The notes under the pieces are model-generated. The model was not told where the DNA came from. It did no database searches and saw only the letters and a program-made list of their open reading frames with translations. From assembly GCA_016785225.1 (NCBI GenBank), contig JAFBJZ010000344.1, positions 496,001 through 560,000 of the forward strand: 64,000 nt of DNA, written 5' to 3'. Below are positions 12,561 to 23,990 of this stretch, in pieces. Numbering within the stretch: position 1 is the stretch's first letter; each line of letters opens with the position of its first letter. The DNA is from Psettodes erumei (Eukaryota > Chordata > Actinopteri > Pleuronectiformes > Psettodidae). Made by a program: the position numbers and the translations under genes.

Positions 12561-13720
12561 AGAATAAGTGGGAGAGAGAATTAAGTGCACTTGCTGTGAT
12601 AATATGAGGAGCAGGGAAAGGGGAGTTATTATGTAAACAGAAATGTTTAACAAATTCTTTACTCTAATTATTGCTGTGTCAGAACAGTCAGCTAAAACGT
12701 CCAGTACAGCATTAAAACACAAAAACGACCAAATGTATTTCAATCACACTTTTCAGCTGTTGAAAACAACATGTTTAGACCTGTTTAGCTGTGAATTTAA
12801 CTGATATACAAGGAAATGAACATTTCTTTGTTTGAAGATTGCTTTCAATAATGTCCGCTTGCAAATATATATATATGCACATAATATGCATATGACCAAA
12901 AAAGCTTTTCTTCCCTAAAAACAGACCTTGTTCACTGGGCTTTAGTAGCTTAGCCTGATTATGATATGGACAAACAAACAAACATTTTTAAGACATCAGG
13001 TTACTGAAAAAAATCTGAGAATCTCTCTCAACAGTACCCACAGTTATTTTATAGGGCAGCATCACCTTTGTGGTAATGTGTAAAAATATAAAACAAAATT
13101 CAATCAAAAATAAATGAAAATGAATACTATGTAACAATCTGCAAAACAAACAAACAAAACTTTTATTTACAGAGTTAATCTGAGCTGAGAATACTGGCTC
13201 CATTGGAATCCTTGCAGAGGACATTGTACACAAGGGGAATTATTAACATAACATTAAAACTGATCCAGCCGACTGAGTTCACCACTGCTGCATTTGAAGC
13301 AAATTGGTTCGGAGGGCTATTTATTCTAATCTGTGTGGTGAATGTGTAGTGTCAACATGCGGATGAAACAGAAACAAGATGGATGGAAAGCTTCTCACAA
13401 TCCCTTGAATGCAAGGGGCTCAGACTAAGCTCTGTCACTTCATGACATCTGCATTTAAATATAGTGTCTCTGATTTTGCATGTGGAATGGTGGCGTAAAT
13501 GTTCTATCTACAAATGTTGTCTCAGAGAGTGTCAGAGAGCATCAGAGTGACAGTTTCCTTCTAAACATCAGTCGTCGGTATGTAATATACATCTGATTAT
13601 TTAATTTTACACATTTGAATGACAGGATGTGTACAACCTTTGCATCTTACCATCTTTCTATCCTTTCTAGCTTTATGTGCATAAATAACAGACAGGTTTT
13701 TGTGTCACTGTTTCTTGTAG
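12561..13720. other. Non-coding stretch, no gene seen
   Basis: AT-rich sequence with a short TATA run near 12868-12876 and A-rich CAAA repeats near 12971-12982 and 13145-13158. The final 20 bases form the pyrimidine-rich lead-in to the candidate exon at 13721. Confidence 0.45.
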
Positions 13721-13803
13721 AGCTTGATTGACTTTGATGACTTTCGGCAAGTGAGTACGCACACTACCTTAGAACACAATGGCAGAGTGGCAAACACAAC
13801 GAG
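13721..13803 (+). CDS. Candidate internal exon with EF-hand-like residues, unverified
   Basis: The acceptor 'GTCACTGTTTCTTGTAG' precedes 13721. Only one frame is open, phase 0. It begins SLIDFDDFRQ and continues through VSTHTTLEHNGRVANTT to an excellent donor, ACGAG followed by GTAAGAA at 13804. An earlier donor, CAA followed by GTGAGTA at 13751, would give a 30-nt microexon encoding only SLIDFDDFRQ. The pattern L-I-D-F-D-D-F resembles the second half of an EF-hand loop and helix (x-I-D-F-x-x-F), but the first half is absent. I cannot assign a gene. The two nested donors could mean alternative splicing or could be chance. It is the best splice-bounded open segment on the plus strand. Confidence 0.22.
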
Positions 13804-14694
13804 GTAAGAAGTCGCTAACCATTATGCAGGAGAATAAAAACAGTTCAAAGCAGCTGTGTGTAGTCTTTCCGTCACCATGGTCAGAGCTGCTTACTTTTCA
13901 GAGAGTGCAGCAAAGAATTGCATATATGTGAGGGTGGTGCTAGGGGAATATAAACACATTATACATGAAAAAATTAAAGATGGAAGACGAAGAAAAACCC
14001 TCAGGGTTCTTTGTAAGGGATGACAAATCATATATGAAGCCGACTGTACTCTTTAGCTCATAGCTACTGAAAACATTTATGTTTATTTATAAATGACTTC
14101 ATCTCCTTTTTAACGAGCCTGGACAAAGTGTCACCCGCAGCACTGCATTTTTAACTGCAGCACAGGTAGATGTGTGACTGGGCTCATAAACATGACATGA
14201 TGGAGACTGTTTGGGCTGAACTTTATAACAGTGTTCCCAGTAATAAAATGTTGTTTTTAAAATTCTAATTTAGTCATGGACCATTAGCAAGACCATATTA
14301 ACGTCTCAATATGAAGATTAAAGAGGCAGCCAAGTCATTCCTGGATTGTCAGCAATCATTAAATTGCTGGCAATTAAATTTAATTATTAAATTGGGCAAA
14401 TCTAACTGAATAAACAACAGCAATTTAAAAAATGCAATGTGCAAAATCCTAGATTGTATTTTTAATTCTTCTTTCACTTTGTTTGTTCCAACAGTGTTAT
14501 TCAACTTTTGTATTATTCATTGATTACAAATGGATTTACATTCAAAATAAACTTACAAAGAGTCATCATCCTCATCAGTACATTTAAGTAGCTGTCATTG
14601 AAACTGCACATCCCGGTCGAGAAGTTTTCCTCAGAGAAAAACTCTACAGCACTCACAACCTTTCTGTGCTTGATGATGGGGAGAGCCTTGTGTT
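13804..14694. other. Non-coding stretch, no gene seen
   Basis: Unique-looking sequence. A minus-strand GTAAGTTT donor-like site near 14550-14560 follows an open frame, but its only upstream acceptor candidate is weak. The LINE fragment begins at the right edge. Confidence 0.45.
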
Positions 14695-14961
14695 TAATCT
14701 GGGTTTATACTGACTCCAAACTGTACAGAACACAGATGCCAAACTTTTAACCAAGAGAAAGAGACATGATCACATCACTCCTATTTTAGCTTCCTTGCAC
14801 TTGCTCCCAGTATGTTTAAGTATTGATTTTAAGATTTTACTGATTTGTTTTTAAGCTCTTCGTATCTTTCCCTGCTATGTCAGAGGACCTTAGCATGTAC
14901 ATACCGGCAGATCCTCAGGCAGAGGTATTTTTTCTGTTCCAGGAACCTTGCTGAAAACTAA

Positions 14962-14966
<5 letters not shown>
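14695..14966 (+). mobile_element. Non-LTR retrotransposon (LINE) fragment: C-terminal end of a reverse-transcriptase ORF
   Basis: From 14714 the sequence translates for 46 codons to a stop at 14852-14854. It includes LQTVQNTDAKLL and HDHITPILASLHLLPV, matching the L2/Rex-like LINE block usually written LQxVQNAAARLL...HITPxLxxLHWLPV near the end of the reverse-transcriptase ORF. Beyond the stop, 'ACCGGCAGATCCTCAGGCAG' and 'TTCTGTTCCAGGAACCTTGC' match the following family segments (RSLRSADQ and VPRTRLKTK-like) in shifted frames. The copy is therefore dead, with stops and frameshifts, and 5'-truncated as is usual for LINEs. It runs directly into the (GT)n tract at 14965. Family-level naming is from memory, and the exact clade is unsure. 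Confidence 0.72.

Positions 14967-14992
<26 letters not shown>
14965..14992 (+). repeat. (GT)14 microsatellite at a LINE junction
   Basis: Fourteen uninterrupted GT units. The tract lies at the point where LINE similarity fades, so it may have grown inside the element. Confidence 0.95.
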
Positions 14993-14996
<4 letters not shown>

Positions 14997-16599
14997 GAAC
15001 GTGTTATTGAAACCATTTTATGTAGTTTATGAAAAAGTGAAAAGTTTATATCCAAAAACTGAAGTATTGAATACAGTTGCAATAGAGAGCCCAAGTCAGG
15101 ACGCCATGCCTGGGCCAGCCTCTGCTCCACTAGCTTCTATAACTCACTGCATGCTTTAAAACAGAATTTATGAAAAAAAAACAAACTGTAAGGCATCGCC
15201 ATCCACTACAGCAGCTGTTGTAAGAAACAGAGACCTTCATGACACATAAACAAATTTTAACCAGTGAGCTGCTGCTGAAATTGTCCATGATTAATTTAGT
15301 GTCTATCAACCCAATGTTATGGAAGTGAAAACTCATAAAAGACAATGACAAGTACAGAAGTGAACACAATAGCTTATGTATTATTTATTAGATTAAGTAT
15401 TTGATTAATTCATTATTTCTGATGATTGAATATGGATATGGGTTTTTGGTGCTTTTTTGACTTGCCTGTACATGGAATAACCCCCATTTATAATTCCCAC
15501 CTTTTGGAGGCAATTACACGGCTGCCCTAATCTCATCAGTCAGGGAGACGGTCAGAGAGACAGCTGTTGGAGTGTTTCATTCTTATCTCTTGTGCTCGCT
15601 CCCTCTTCCTCTCTGTCTTTCTGTCCTCCACTCTCCTCCATCTTCCTCAGGCTGGATGGCTGGCACGTCTGGTGACAGCGAGTCCTTGGCTCCGTCTCAC
15701 ACTGGCTCTCCCTTTCATAGCACGGAACGTGCGCTGACAGTTTTCAGAGCTGGGTCTGAGATGACTTCTGCTTTTGACATTAGTCCGTCCTTCCGTCCTT
15801 CTTTCCCTCTCACTTGCTCCGCAAGCAGTTGGTCAATTTAAGTCATCAGCTCCATGACCGCAATAGGACAAGCAGCAAGTGAGTTAGATGTAGATCTGCA
15901 TCATGAAATCAATACATGCTCATCTCCATATCGAAAGCTCTGGCTGCTTGGCTGCTGTAATGAAGCATTTGTCCCGGCTCAATTCTCCAGTGAACTAAAT
16001 GATGAAACACCTTAACAGAGGAGCAGAAAACATTAGAAGGCCATATGTTGTCTGAAATCATCATGTGGCACCTTCAAATTGCAAATACTGCCCAAATGTT
16101 TTACTCAAATGCAAACACACACACAGCTCCAATAGAATCCACTCTCAGATTCACCTTTTGTGTACTGAGCAAAATTTTTTTCTGTTCCTGTTTTCTCTGT
16201 CCAAATGACAGTTCCTTGGCAGTGTACTGTCCGGTTTATCAGTGGTGTGTCAGCCATGTTTATTTTGGATGACAGATGCAATCTGCTCCCTGTATCATCC
16301 AGCAGGTCAATCTATATCTCATTACTCTTTCCTAACAATATCATCTTGGCTGAGATTCACAAGGTATGGTAATACATTCAGTCCAAGTGATATCATGTGT
16401 AGCTACTTTAGCTCAGCACCCAATGCAGCCACAAATATTGTAAATCTGTTTTTCATCCCTCATTCAAAAAACTTAGATATATAATTCCATTTCACACTCT
16501 TATACATTTACTCTATATTTTCATCTCATCCTCCACCCCAAAGTCCCCCCATCACTGCACCCACTCAGTTGCTATTATTCTTTTTTTCCAGGGCAGCAC
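14993..16599. other. Non-coding stretch, no gene seen
   Basis: A long pyrimidine tract (about 15586-15650) ends in CAG and is followed by an open frame reading WMAGTSGDSESLAPSHTGSP and onward to a stop at 15841. No convincing donor follows it, so I do not call an exon. Nothing else is of note. Confidence 0.4.
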
Positions 16600-16760
16600 C
16601 AAAGCAGGCTTTGCTCGTTTGATTTACTTTCTATTAGGGGATTAAAAATCAATTATGCAGGAAGCCATGCGTAGGCGTGATTATAGCTGCACATGACGGC
16701 ACCATTCATCACAGGACCACTCATCTCTACAGCCGTTAGTTACACAACACACCCCAGGAC
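16600..16760. promoter_or_regulatory. Putative conserved non-coding element (composition only)
   Basis: A low-repeat block containing 'GGGGATTAAAAATCAATTAT', 'GCCATGCGTAGGCGTGATTA' and CATCACAGG words, where AT-rich homeodomain cores lie beside CpG-bearing words. This resembles vertebrate enhancers or conserved non-coding elements. It is inference only. Confidence 0.18.
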
Positions 16761-19700
16761 AGCCATCTTTTACCATGAACTCTGCCCTCATCTTTTACCG
16801 ATTACAAATAGAGTAGCTCCACCATATATTATAAGATGAATGACTTGGCTACTTTTGGAGTTTACAAAACCCTTTGTATCCTAACCCTTTGTACAGCACA
16901 TTGAAGGAGATGGGATAAAAACATCTTAAAAACACGGCATGTGAATATCTACTGTACAAACAGTTTTAAAAAGAATAATTTATGATGTGAATTCATTAAC
17001 ATCATCCCAGATGAATGTAGCCAATTATAACAATTACAGACCCATTTTCTGAGAGTAGAATAACACAGTAACAAGCTTGACAAGGCCCCAAAACAGCACT
17101 GAACTGCCGTCAGTAATGATCTTTTTAAATAATAAATACTGTCAAGTGCCACTTGAATCACAGTCTTGTGACTAAGATAAGTGACGTATCTCTCTGTAGG
17201 CTGAAAGTGATTCTGAGCTCAGACTATATAAATTAAAACAACCTTCTCTCAAAAGGTCTGAACTACTTTTTTGAGCATAGTCATGGATATGATTACTGAG
17301 ACGAGAAAAAAAAAACTTTTTCATGATGAGACAAGTCGGTCATGGTGACTCAGGTGTGTCCTACGGTTCCGTTATCACGGAATGTGTGTTGATGAGTGTT
17401 ATTTCTCACGCAGCAATTTCTCATAACTTCTGTTATAGAATATTCTAAACTCAAACTTCTTTCACCAAGGAATAAGTTAAATTCCATTTTCTTATGGAGG
17501 GAGAGATTGTTAGTATCATGAAATACCATTGTAAAATTGACTATGATGCACACTAAATAACTAATCTACAGATGTCCTTGGCAGCGTATATATGAATTGG
17601 CAATGTAAAATGATTGCAATGTGTTTTAAATTTTTATACACTGTTTTATCTGAGTCGTGTTTTTTTGTGTTATCTGTTTAGTGTATTTTTCATTTATGCT
17701 TATCACACTTGACCTCAGCAGGATTATCCTTTTGCCTGGTATTTCATTTGGACATTGGTCAGATTAGACATCGCTGTAAAACACTCCATACAACAATCCA
17801 TATTATTACACAACCATAATACAAAGGGCCAGGTGTCTTGTCATTTTTCTCTGTCTATTTCGACACACTCCTGGATGGGACAGATGACATGGAGGCACTG
17901 TGCACGCTTTGTGAGACCACTCAAAGAGATTCCGCTTTTCCAGGCCCCTCAAATGTGGTGGCTAGCACAGTGTTATGTGCTAGGGAGGAAACATCAGTCC
18001 TGGGGACACGAGACAGACAAGCTGGTGATAAAGGCTGCCTTTGTTGCTGGGCTGAATCTGAAGACCCTTAAAGGGTGAGATAGAGATAGAGTAGGAGGAC
18101 TAAACTGAACTCCATCGCAGACAGCACCTCTTGTCCCGCCCCTTCTATCATGCAATGACAGAGCTACAAAACATTTTCTGCCTTGTCCTGCATCGGTGTA
18201 ACACAGAAACAAAGATTTTTCTTTTGTGCTAGCCACCGTCACACTTCTTCCTTTTCAAATGGATCTTGCCTCAGCCGCCTTGGTGAGAGCTAGAGCAGGC
18301 TGAACTGAAGACTGCACTGCACTGTGCTGCTCTAATAAGCCTCCATGTCCTGCTCTCTGTGTTCTCTGCAGTGGTCTATAAATACAGAGTTGTTTGCTGT
18401 ACTGTTTTTTCTGGATGTATCTGAGTACATCCCATATGAATGGGATGGAATTCATGTGGATTTTTCATTTAAAATGTTATTCTACCCCTCTTATTTTTGT
18501 CTTATTGTCTTGTCTGTTTTTATTAACCCTATTTTTTTCTTAAATGCATGTCTATGTGCTGTCTGTAGGCTTAAAGTGAAGTCAGTATGAAAATGCATGA
18601 TTTATTCATGGTTATGTTTGCATAATGTAATTGTAACTGTACAGTAGTGGACTATAGGTGTTCTTAATTATCATCATAGTAGATGTCTTGACATGACAAT
18701 AGCTTACTTTTTAAAACAACACAAGCATTTCAGGCTATATTATTCAAAATTGTCAAAAGAAGGGTGCAGGGTGGCTGAAGGAACCGTGGCTGCAAACTGT
18801 GTAAGCTGTAGCCAGGTGAAAGAATCTGCATTGTATGCTTGCATTATTATGATTGGATGTCACTGTTCAACTGGTAGCCAAACAGCGGCTGAATTAGCCA
18901 GCGATTGCTGAGGCATGAATGAAGTAGCAGATGCCAGCCAGTTGTTGTAAGTACAGTTTATTCAATATTTTAGTAAGCAGACACAAACAGAAGCTCTGTG
19001 TTGCACCTCTACTAAAACCCAGACTTTACAGATAAGATTTATTGTATTAAGTCATCTCAAACAGAAAGCTGTAGCTGTATTATCCCCAGGCACACCTTTA
19101 AAGTTTCGGTCTCGTCCTTTGCATTGTTGAACATTTGCCCAAGAGCAAATGGGAGCTACTTTGAGTTGTTGTCAGAATCACTAGGCCCACATTTTCACAT
19201 CAATAACTGTGGTACATACACAGTCACGTTCTCTACAGTTTCCCATGTGACGCACATGCACACGTGTATGCATGCACACGCACAAACACACACGCCTGCA
19301 ATCACCAACCTTTTCATGCCTATAAGAGTCCAGACTTCTGGAGAATGGCACGTCTGTTTACTCTGAAAGGTTGAAAGATAATTTACCTGGATTAGAGGAG
19401 CCATCTGTGCCTGCCATCCCAGATTGCTTTGGAGGTGTCTCAATAAATACTGAGCAGGCTGCGTGGCAGGCAGTGCAATGAAAAGGCAGTGAGAGGTTTT
19501 CTCTAAAGCAAGACTTAATGCCCCTTTTTACATCAATTACTACGGGGTGCATGGTGGTGACACTCTGTGACCTCTCTTCATCACCGGTCTTCTGAAACTA
19601 GGTCTTTGTTTGGCCCACGGCACAAACCCAATAGGAAGATAGAAGATATAGTGATACAGTGTATACGAATAAGATATAGTGCACACAAATAAGAGAGAGA

Positions 19701-20402
19701 TTGTTTTCCTCCTCTCAACACAACGTACAGTGAAATAAAAGCAGCGGAGCAGTGTTTTTCATTGTTTTGCTTTTTTTCCAGCACATCGAAATTTAAATGA
19801 AACAGTGACCAGGAGGTGAAAGTGCTGACTTACAGCTATGACTCTGGTTTAGGGGGTTCACATCCATTTTACGTGAACAGTTTCTGCACATTTCATCGAA
19901 TATCAATGTAAACACCCTCAAATAATAGGTAAAGGTCAGCACTTTAATATCACAGTTTCTGTTTTGCTCCAAACTCACTGTGCGACAGTACACAACTGAA
20001 ACAACAGGAAATGTCTCACTGCCTAATTCTTTTTGACTGGAGATTGATCACGTTTGTGAGAAAATTTTTACCTTTCTGGACAGGTTTGTCATACAGACTG
20101 ATGTAACAAGGCTGCCATGCGGGCAGGAGCTTGGTGAGCAAAGCGAATAGGGCACATTGTGGCATCAAGGTTACTCTGACCCGCTTTTTGTACAGTTCAG
20201 AGCAACCCAGTGCATAAATCTGCCACTTCACATTTTGTGCTCATTTGAAGACGTGGGAGGGAGACCAGAACTCTGTTGTGTAGATGTTATAATGCTACAT
20301 TACAACCCATAATGTAAAAACATGGCGTGATGACTTGTTTTAAGTAAACTCAGACGATCACAGACAGATGTTGCCACTGGTAAACGGGTAATCTTGCACA
20401 AA
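16761..20402. other. Non-coding stretch, no gene seen
   Basis: Two overlapping plus-strand frames at about 17755-18078 (107 and 77 codons) are open but share no recognisable domain and lack good flanking splice sites. A 'CTCTGTGTTCTCTGCAG' acceptor-like site at about 18371 precedes an open frame, again without a good donor. A CACA-rich patch lies at 19243-19302. Confidence 0.4.
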
Positions 20403-20438
20403 AAGAAGAAGAAGAAGAAGAAGAAGAAGAAGAAGAAA
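20403..20438 (+). repeat. (AAG)12 microsatellite
   Basis: Twelve perfect AAG units, i.e. GAA/TTC on the two strands. Perfect purine/pyrimidine mirror tracts of this kind can form triplex (H-DNA) structures in vitro. Confidence 0.95.
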
Positions 20439-20559
20439 CATAAAACTGGCCTAAGGTGATGGTATTGATTTTGAGAAAGGCTGCATCTGTTGATCTGCTG
20501 ATGTTTAGAAACACCTCCCATCGCTATCTCTCAAACTCAAAACATTACCCTTTTGTAGC

Positions 20560-20579
20560 CACACACACACACACACACA
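20560..20579 (+). repeat. (CA)10 microsatellite
   Basis: Ten CA units after 'TTTTGTAGC'. Confidence 0.93.
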
Positions 20580-21649
20580 ATTGAGATGCCTAGTTAGATG
20601 CCCAGTCATTAGATTCTACAGTATGTAGGAGTTCCAGGAAAGTATCACTAAATTAATTGAGGAAGCTGTACATGCCCGGGGACTCACCTAAGGCTGAAGT
20701 GGATCGAGATCTCACTGAAACGTCAAGTAGTGTACTGCATTACACCCTCAGCGCAGTTCAGATTTAGATACTTACCCATGTTCAGTTTTGTCTTATTCAA
20801 TCACTTTCTCCAAGGTGAAATATCAGGAGACTGGAGCTGGCAACTGAGTAAACCTTACATTCCAGAAATAAATTGTTGCTGCTATCCTTGCTGTGATTAG
20901 AGTGGGGAAGTTTGAGGCTGAGCGGCCATATCCGGATTACTTCCCAGCTGCTGCAGCTGAGAAAATGAAATGGCTGAATTCATTTTGAGAGATGCGGAAA
21001 AACTGCAATCTTTGGATGTCACGTGCATCATCGCACTGTTCATACAGGCGAACTTTGACACACACGTTACCGTGTTCTCTTGCGCATGTGGCTCACGTGC
21101 CCACACACTCCCTCGCTTGGCTACAAAAAGTAATGGCACAGTGTTGGTGTGTGTGGTGAAATTTTAAAGAATGCAGCTCCTTCATCTGTGGCACTGATAA
21201 ACCTTCCTTCACAGTGGGGGTGGGGGGCAACAAGGAGATCTTTATTCTGGTGATGCTGCGTCCACCCAGGGATGCACACACCACTCTCTCGCTCTATACA
21301 CACATAGATGCAGGATGCATGTCCATAGACCAAAAATGCTTGGGATGTTCTAATGCTCTCTGTATAAAGGCTATTACTCACACCAAGCATAATACATATT
21401 GTTGAGTGGTGGAACACGAGAATATTGTTAATAGAAATGGAGACTTCCTGCTTGGCATCATCAGTAAGAGGAGAATGCAACGTTATTAGGCTTTGTGAGC
21501 ACTTAACAGACTAATATCCTGTTCGTGACATTACACTGTACTCACGACAGGGTTTCATTTTGGCTCAGCAGTCCTGAGTCCTGAAGAAAGCCATTATGCC
21601 GCCTTGATGTTTCACAAATAGTCCACTTTTGATATGAAACCAAAAAAGT
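20580..21649. other. Non-coding stretch, no gene seen
   Basis: No protein-like ORF and no recognised repeat. A G-rich patch lies at about 21213-21227. Confidence 0.4.
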
Positions 21650-21960
21650 TAAGAATAAGAACCATCGCACTGCTCCTGCTCGAGCGTGATGATGAAATAC
21701 ACTTTATTCTACATCAAATGCATCGCGGCCCTTTTAACGGCAGAGTCGAGCTTAAAGAAAGCGATTATCATAACTCGCAGCCAGGCAGGTGCTGAAAGAT
21801 TTGAATGATTCATGAATCGATTTGCCGCTTGCGAATGTAGCGCTTATAGGAACGAGGCGTTTTCGCTTCCAAGGTGATGCCGGGGGCTGCTGCTGCTGTA
21901 GTACAGCGATTGTCTGAGGCTGATTCAGTGGCTTTGAGGCTGCAGTTTTACCTCACGCGC
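21650..21960. promoter_or_regulatory. CpG-dense block, putative promoter or regulatory element
   Basis: By eye this block holds roughly 18 CpG dinucleotides in about 310 bp, far above the surrounding sequence. Examples are 'GCTCGAGCGTGATG', 'CATCGCGGCCC' and 'TTTGCCGCTTGCGAATGTAG'. Teleost promoters and developmental enhancers often keep local CpG density. On the minus strand two donor-like sites (CTCAG/GTAAAAG near 21980 and GTGAG/GTAAAAC near 21955) would suit a leftward first exon, but no convincing coding frame accompanies them. Function is inferred from composition. Confidence 0.25.
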
Positions 21961-22056
21961 CACACAGATGCTTTTACCTGAGAGCATTCAGGGCGTGTGC
22001 AGCCTGGCCTCACTGCGGTTACACACCCAAAAGCTCCTGCTCTTTCTCCCGCTGTA

Positions 22057-22057
<1 letters not shown>

Positions 22058-22106
<49 letters not shown>

Positions 22107-22108
22107 AC
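22058..22108 (+). repeat. (CA)n microsatellite, about 25 units
   Basis: About 21 perfect CA units, then AACACACAC. It is one of the two longest dinucleotide tracts in the window. Confidence 0.96.
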
Positions 22109-22419
22109 CCATTTCACACGGTATCTTCATAGTTGCAGGGTCCTCTGTCATGTCTTGGTCATGTTTTTGCTGGTCCCACCTTGCATTGACCCCTTTTGGA
22201 GTCAAATTACTGAACACACAAGCTGAATACACATATACTTTCTCTGCCTCTCTGTCTCATTTTTTTTTCTCTCTTTCTCACACACGCACAAATTCTGACA
22301 CAGGCAGATAGTGAGAGGGAGGAGGATGGATAACACATTTCCTGAGGAGAGGCAGCCAGTGTTATTTGTTATAATTCAGCAGTAATTTCAATATTTTCAA
22401 ACCTTCTCAGAGATTTATA

Positions 22420-22960
22420 TGCCCCGTCTGGAAGAGCATCCATCTTGACCAAGCCCCGGCTGGCCTCGACCGCGCCAGTGTCACACGATCGATGTTTTCC
22501 CTGGCCTCCCAACATCTTCGGGGGTCACATGGGCCCCTGTCAAGCTTGGTTAATTTTGCACTCTCAGCTTCGCCGCTATTAGCATATGAATATCCTCATA
22601 GCCATACATATTCTACAGCCATGCAAGAGGATTTCAAAAAGTGTTCCTTCTTAAGGGGGGAATCTGAAAAGACCGGAGAGGACGAAGAGGAGGAAGGAGT
22701 GAATCGGGGGCTTGGCAGGATGTTTTCACAGCTGTCATGGTGATGAATTAGGCTCTTATAATTAATCTATGTTTAAATGTAACATTACCATCTCCAGACA
22801 GTTAGACGCAGCCCATTTTCAGTGGGCTGTGGCTGTCCAACAGCAAAACATGTTGATTATATTTAACACCACTGCAAGGAGCAAATCAAACACTGATTGC
22901 ATTATTAGCCCTAATAGGTGAAAGTCATTCTTTACAGCTTTTTGAAAGATAAAAATGAGT
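22420..22960. promoter_or_regulatory. Putative regulatory or conserved non-coding block, CpG-rich then TAAT-rich
   Basis: The left part (22430-22700) has clustered CpGs, for example 'CTCGACCGCGCCAGTG', 'CACGATCGATG' and 'CTTCGCCGC'. The right part (22740-22960) is rich in homeodomain cores: 'CTTATAATTAATCTATG' and 'GCATTATTAGCCCTAATAGG', the latter a near-palindrome around TAGCCCTAATA. There are no simple repeats and no recognised transposon. This texture is typical of enhancers near developmental genes. Called by composition only. Confidence 0.28.
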
Positions 22961-23721
22961 AAGCTGTACTAATTTTTAACTTATTCTAACTATCTGGCTC
23001 GGGCAAATTTCAGCATCATAATCCCAGTCTTGTTGTGAAATGGAGAGGGGCTGAATGGGTGGCCATAAAAGCTCCCTCATCCATTGACTCCATGAGGACA
23101 AACTCTCCTCCCATCTCCATTATGTGCCTACATGCCAGCTTTTTAGAGCCGAGTTAGCGTTAAAGTGTGAGTTGGGCTCCCACCCCTGCCATTTAGTTCC
23201 CACACGACCTTGTGGCGATACAAAGGCAGCCACGCCGAACAGCTGCCCGCTGGGGCGACAGATTTATGTGGGCCAAATCAAACCTCTAAAACTCCAGCAG
23301 CTGACCTGAGCGGCGAAGAGAAATAAAAATCACAATGTGCATATTATTGCTCTTCCGAGGCTCTCGTCCTCTCCAGTTGAAGGCTTCAGCTGTCATTAGT
23401 GTTCATAATAAGAGCTTTCCCATATGCTTCTGTCCACAGATGTTATGATTGGGACATAACATGTTATGACTGCACATTCCCAAACAGTGTTATGGGTCAA
23501 GTGAGGGACGGCCTTTAGTAGGAGTGCTAAGGGGAACAAGTTGCCAGTGAGCCGGAGAGTTGTGTTACAGATGCTGACAGAAATCAAACATGATCTGATG
23601 TTAACTGTGCTTGGCAGGCTGAAGTGACAGCAAGTGTATGCTGACTCTGTTTTCCTACTTTCTATCAGGTCCACTCACTGCAAGGAGAAGAAAAAACAAA
23701 GCTCTAAAAACATGCCACTTC
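22961..23721. other. Non-coding stretch, no gene seen
   Basis: A low-repeat stretch with moderate CpG content near 23140-23370, lying between the putative regulatory block and the interspersed repeat. No coding signal was seen. Confidence 0.4.
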
Positions 23722-23990
23722 CCTTGAAGGAATAATTTTACCTTTTGGGAAATATGCTTATTTGCTTCCTCACAGCGAGTTAGATGAGAAGATCATAATT
23801 GCTTTCACGTATGTACAGTAAACATCGAACTTCAACCGGCAGCCAGTTAGTATAGCTTAGCAAAATCCCTTGAAAAGGTTAGCCTTTATCCAAAAGGTGT
23901 CAAAATCCACTTAATAGCACTTCTAGAACTCAGTAATTAACATGTTTTATCTTGTGTAATCTTTACAAACCATGAAAAACAGCGATATAT
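23722..23990 (+). repeat. Teleost interspersed repeat, 5'-half copy
   Basis: The copy starts 'CTTGAAGGAATAATTTTACC' followed by 'TTTTGGGAAATATGCTTATT'. It continues through 'GCGAGTTAGATGAGAAGATC', 'GGCAGCCAGTTAGTATAGCT', 'AAAATCCACTTAATAGCACT' and 'TTAACATGTTTTATCTTGTG'. I recognise this block order as a very common percomorph repeat, from memory and without a database name. It joins the family copy at 349-500, which carries the downstream part. It diverges from the remembered form by scattered substitutions and small gaps and has no coding capacity. Confidence 0.7.

Noticed and set aside
15651..15841. Open frame after a long CT tract ending in CAG
   Set aside because: No usable donor downstream and no recognisable peptide. 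The tract may be simple pyrimidine repeat sequence.
16276..16484. Segment between CATCCAGCAG and CACAAG/GTATGG as an exon
   Set aside because: The acceptor has a poor pyrimidine tract, and two frames are open with unrelated peptides.
21948..22311. Overlapping ORFs of 94 and 104 codons on opposite strands
   Set aside because: Both are held open by the (CA)n tract, giving VCVCVC and THTHTH runs. This is a microsatellite artefact.
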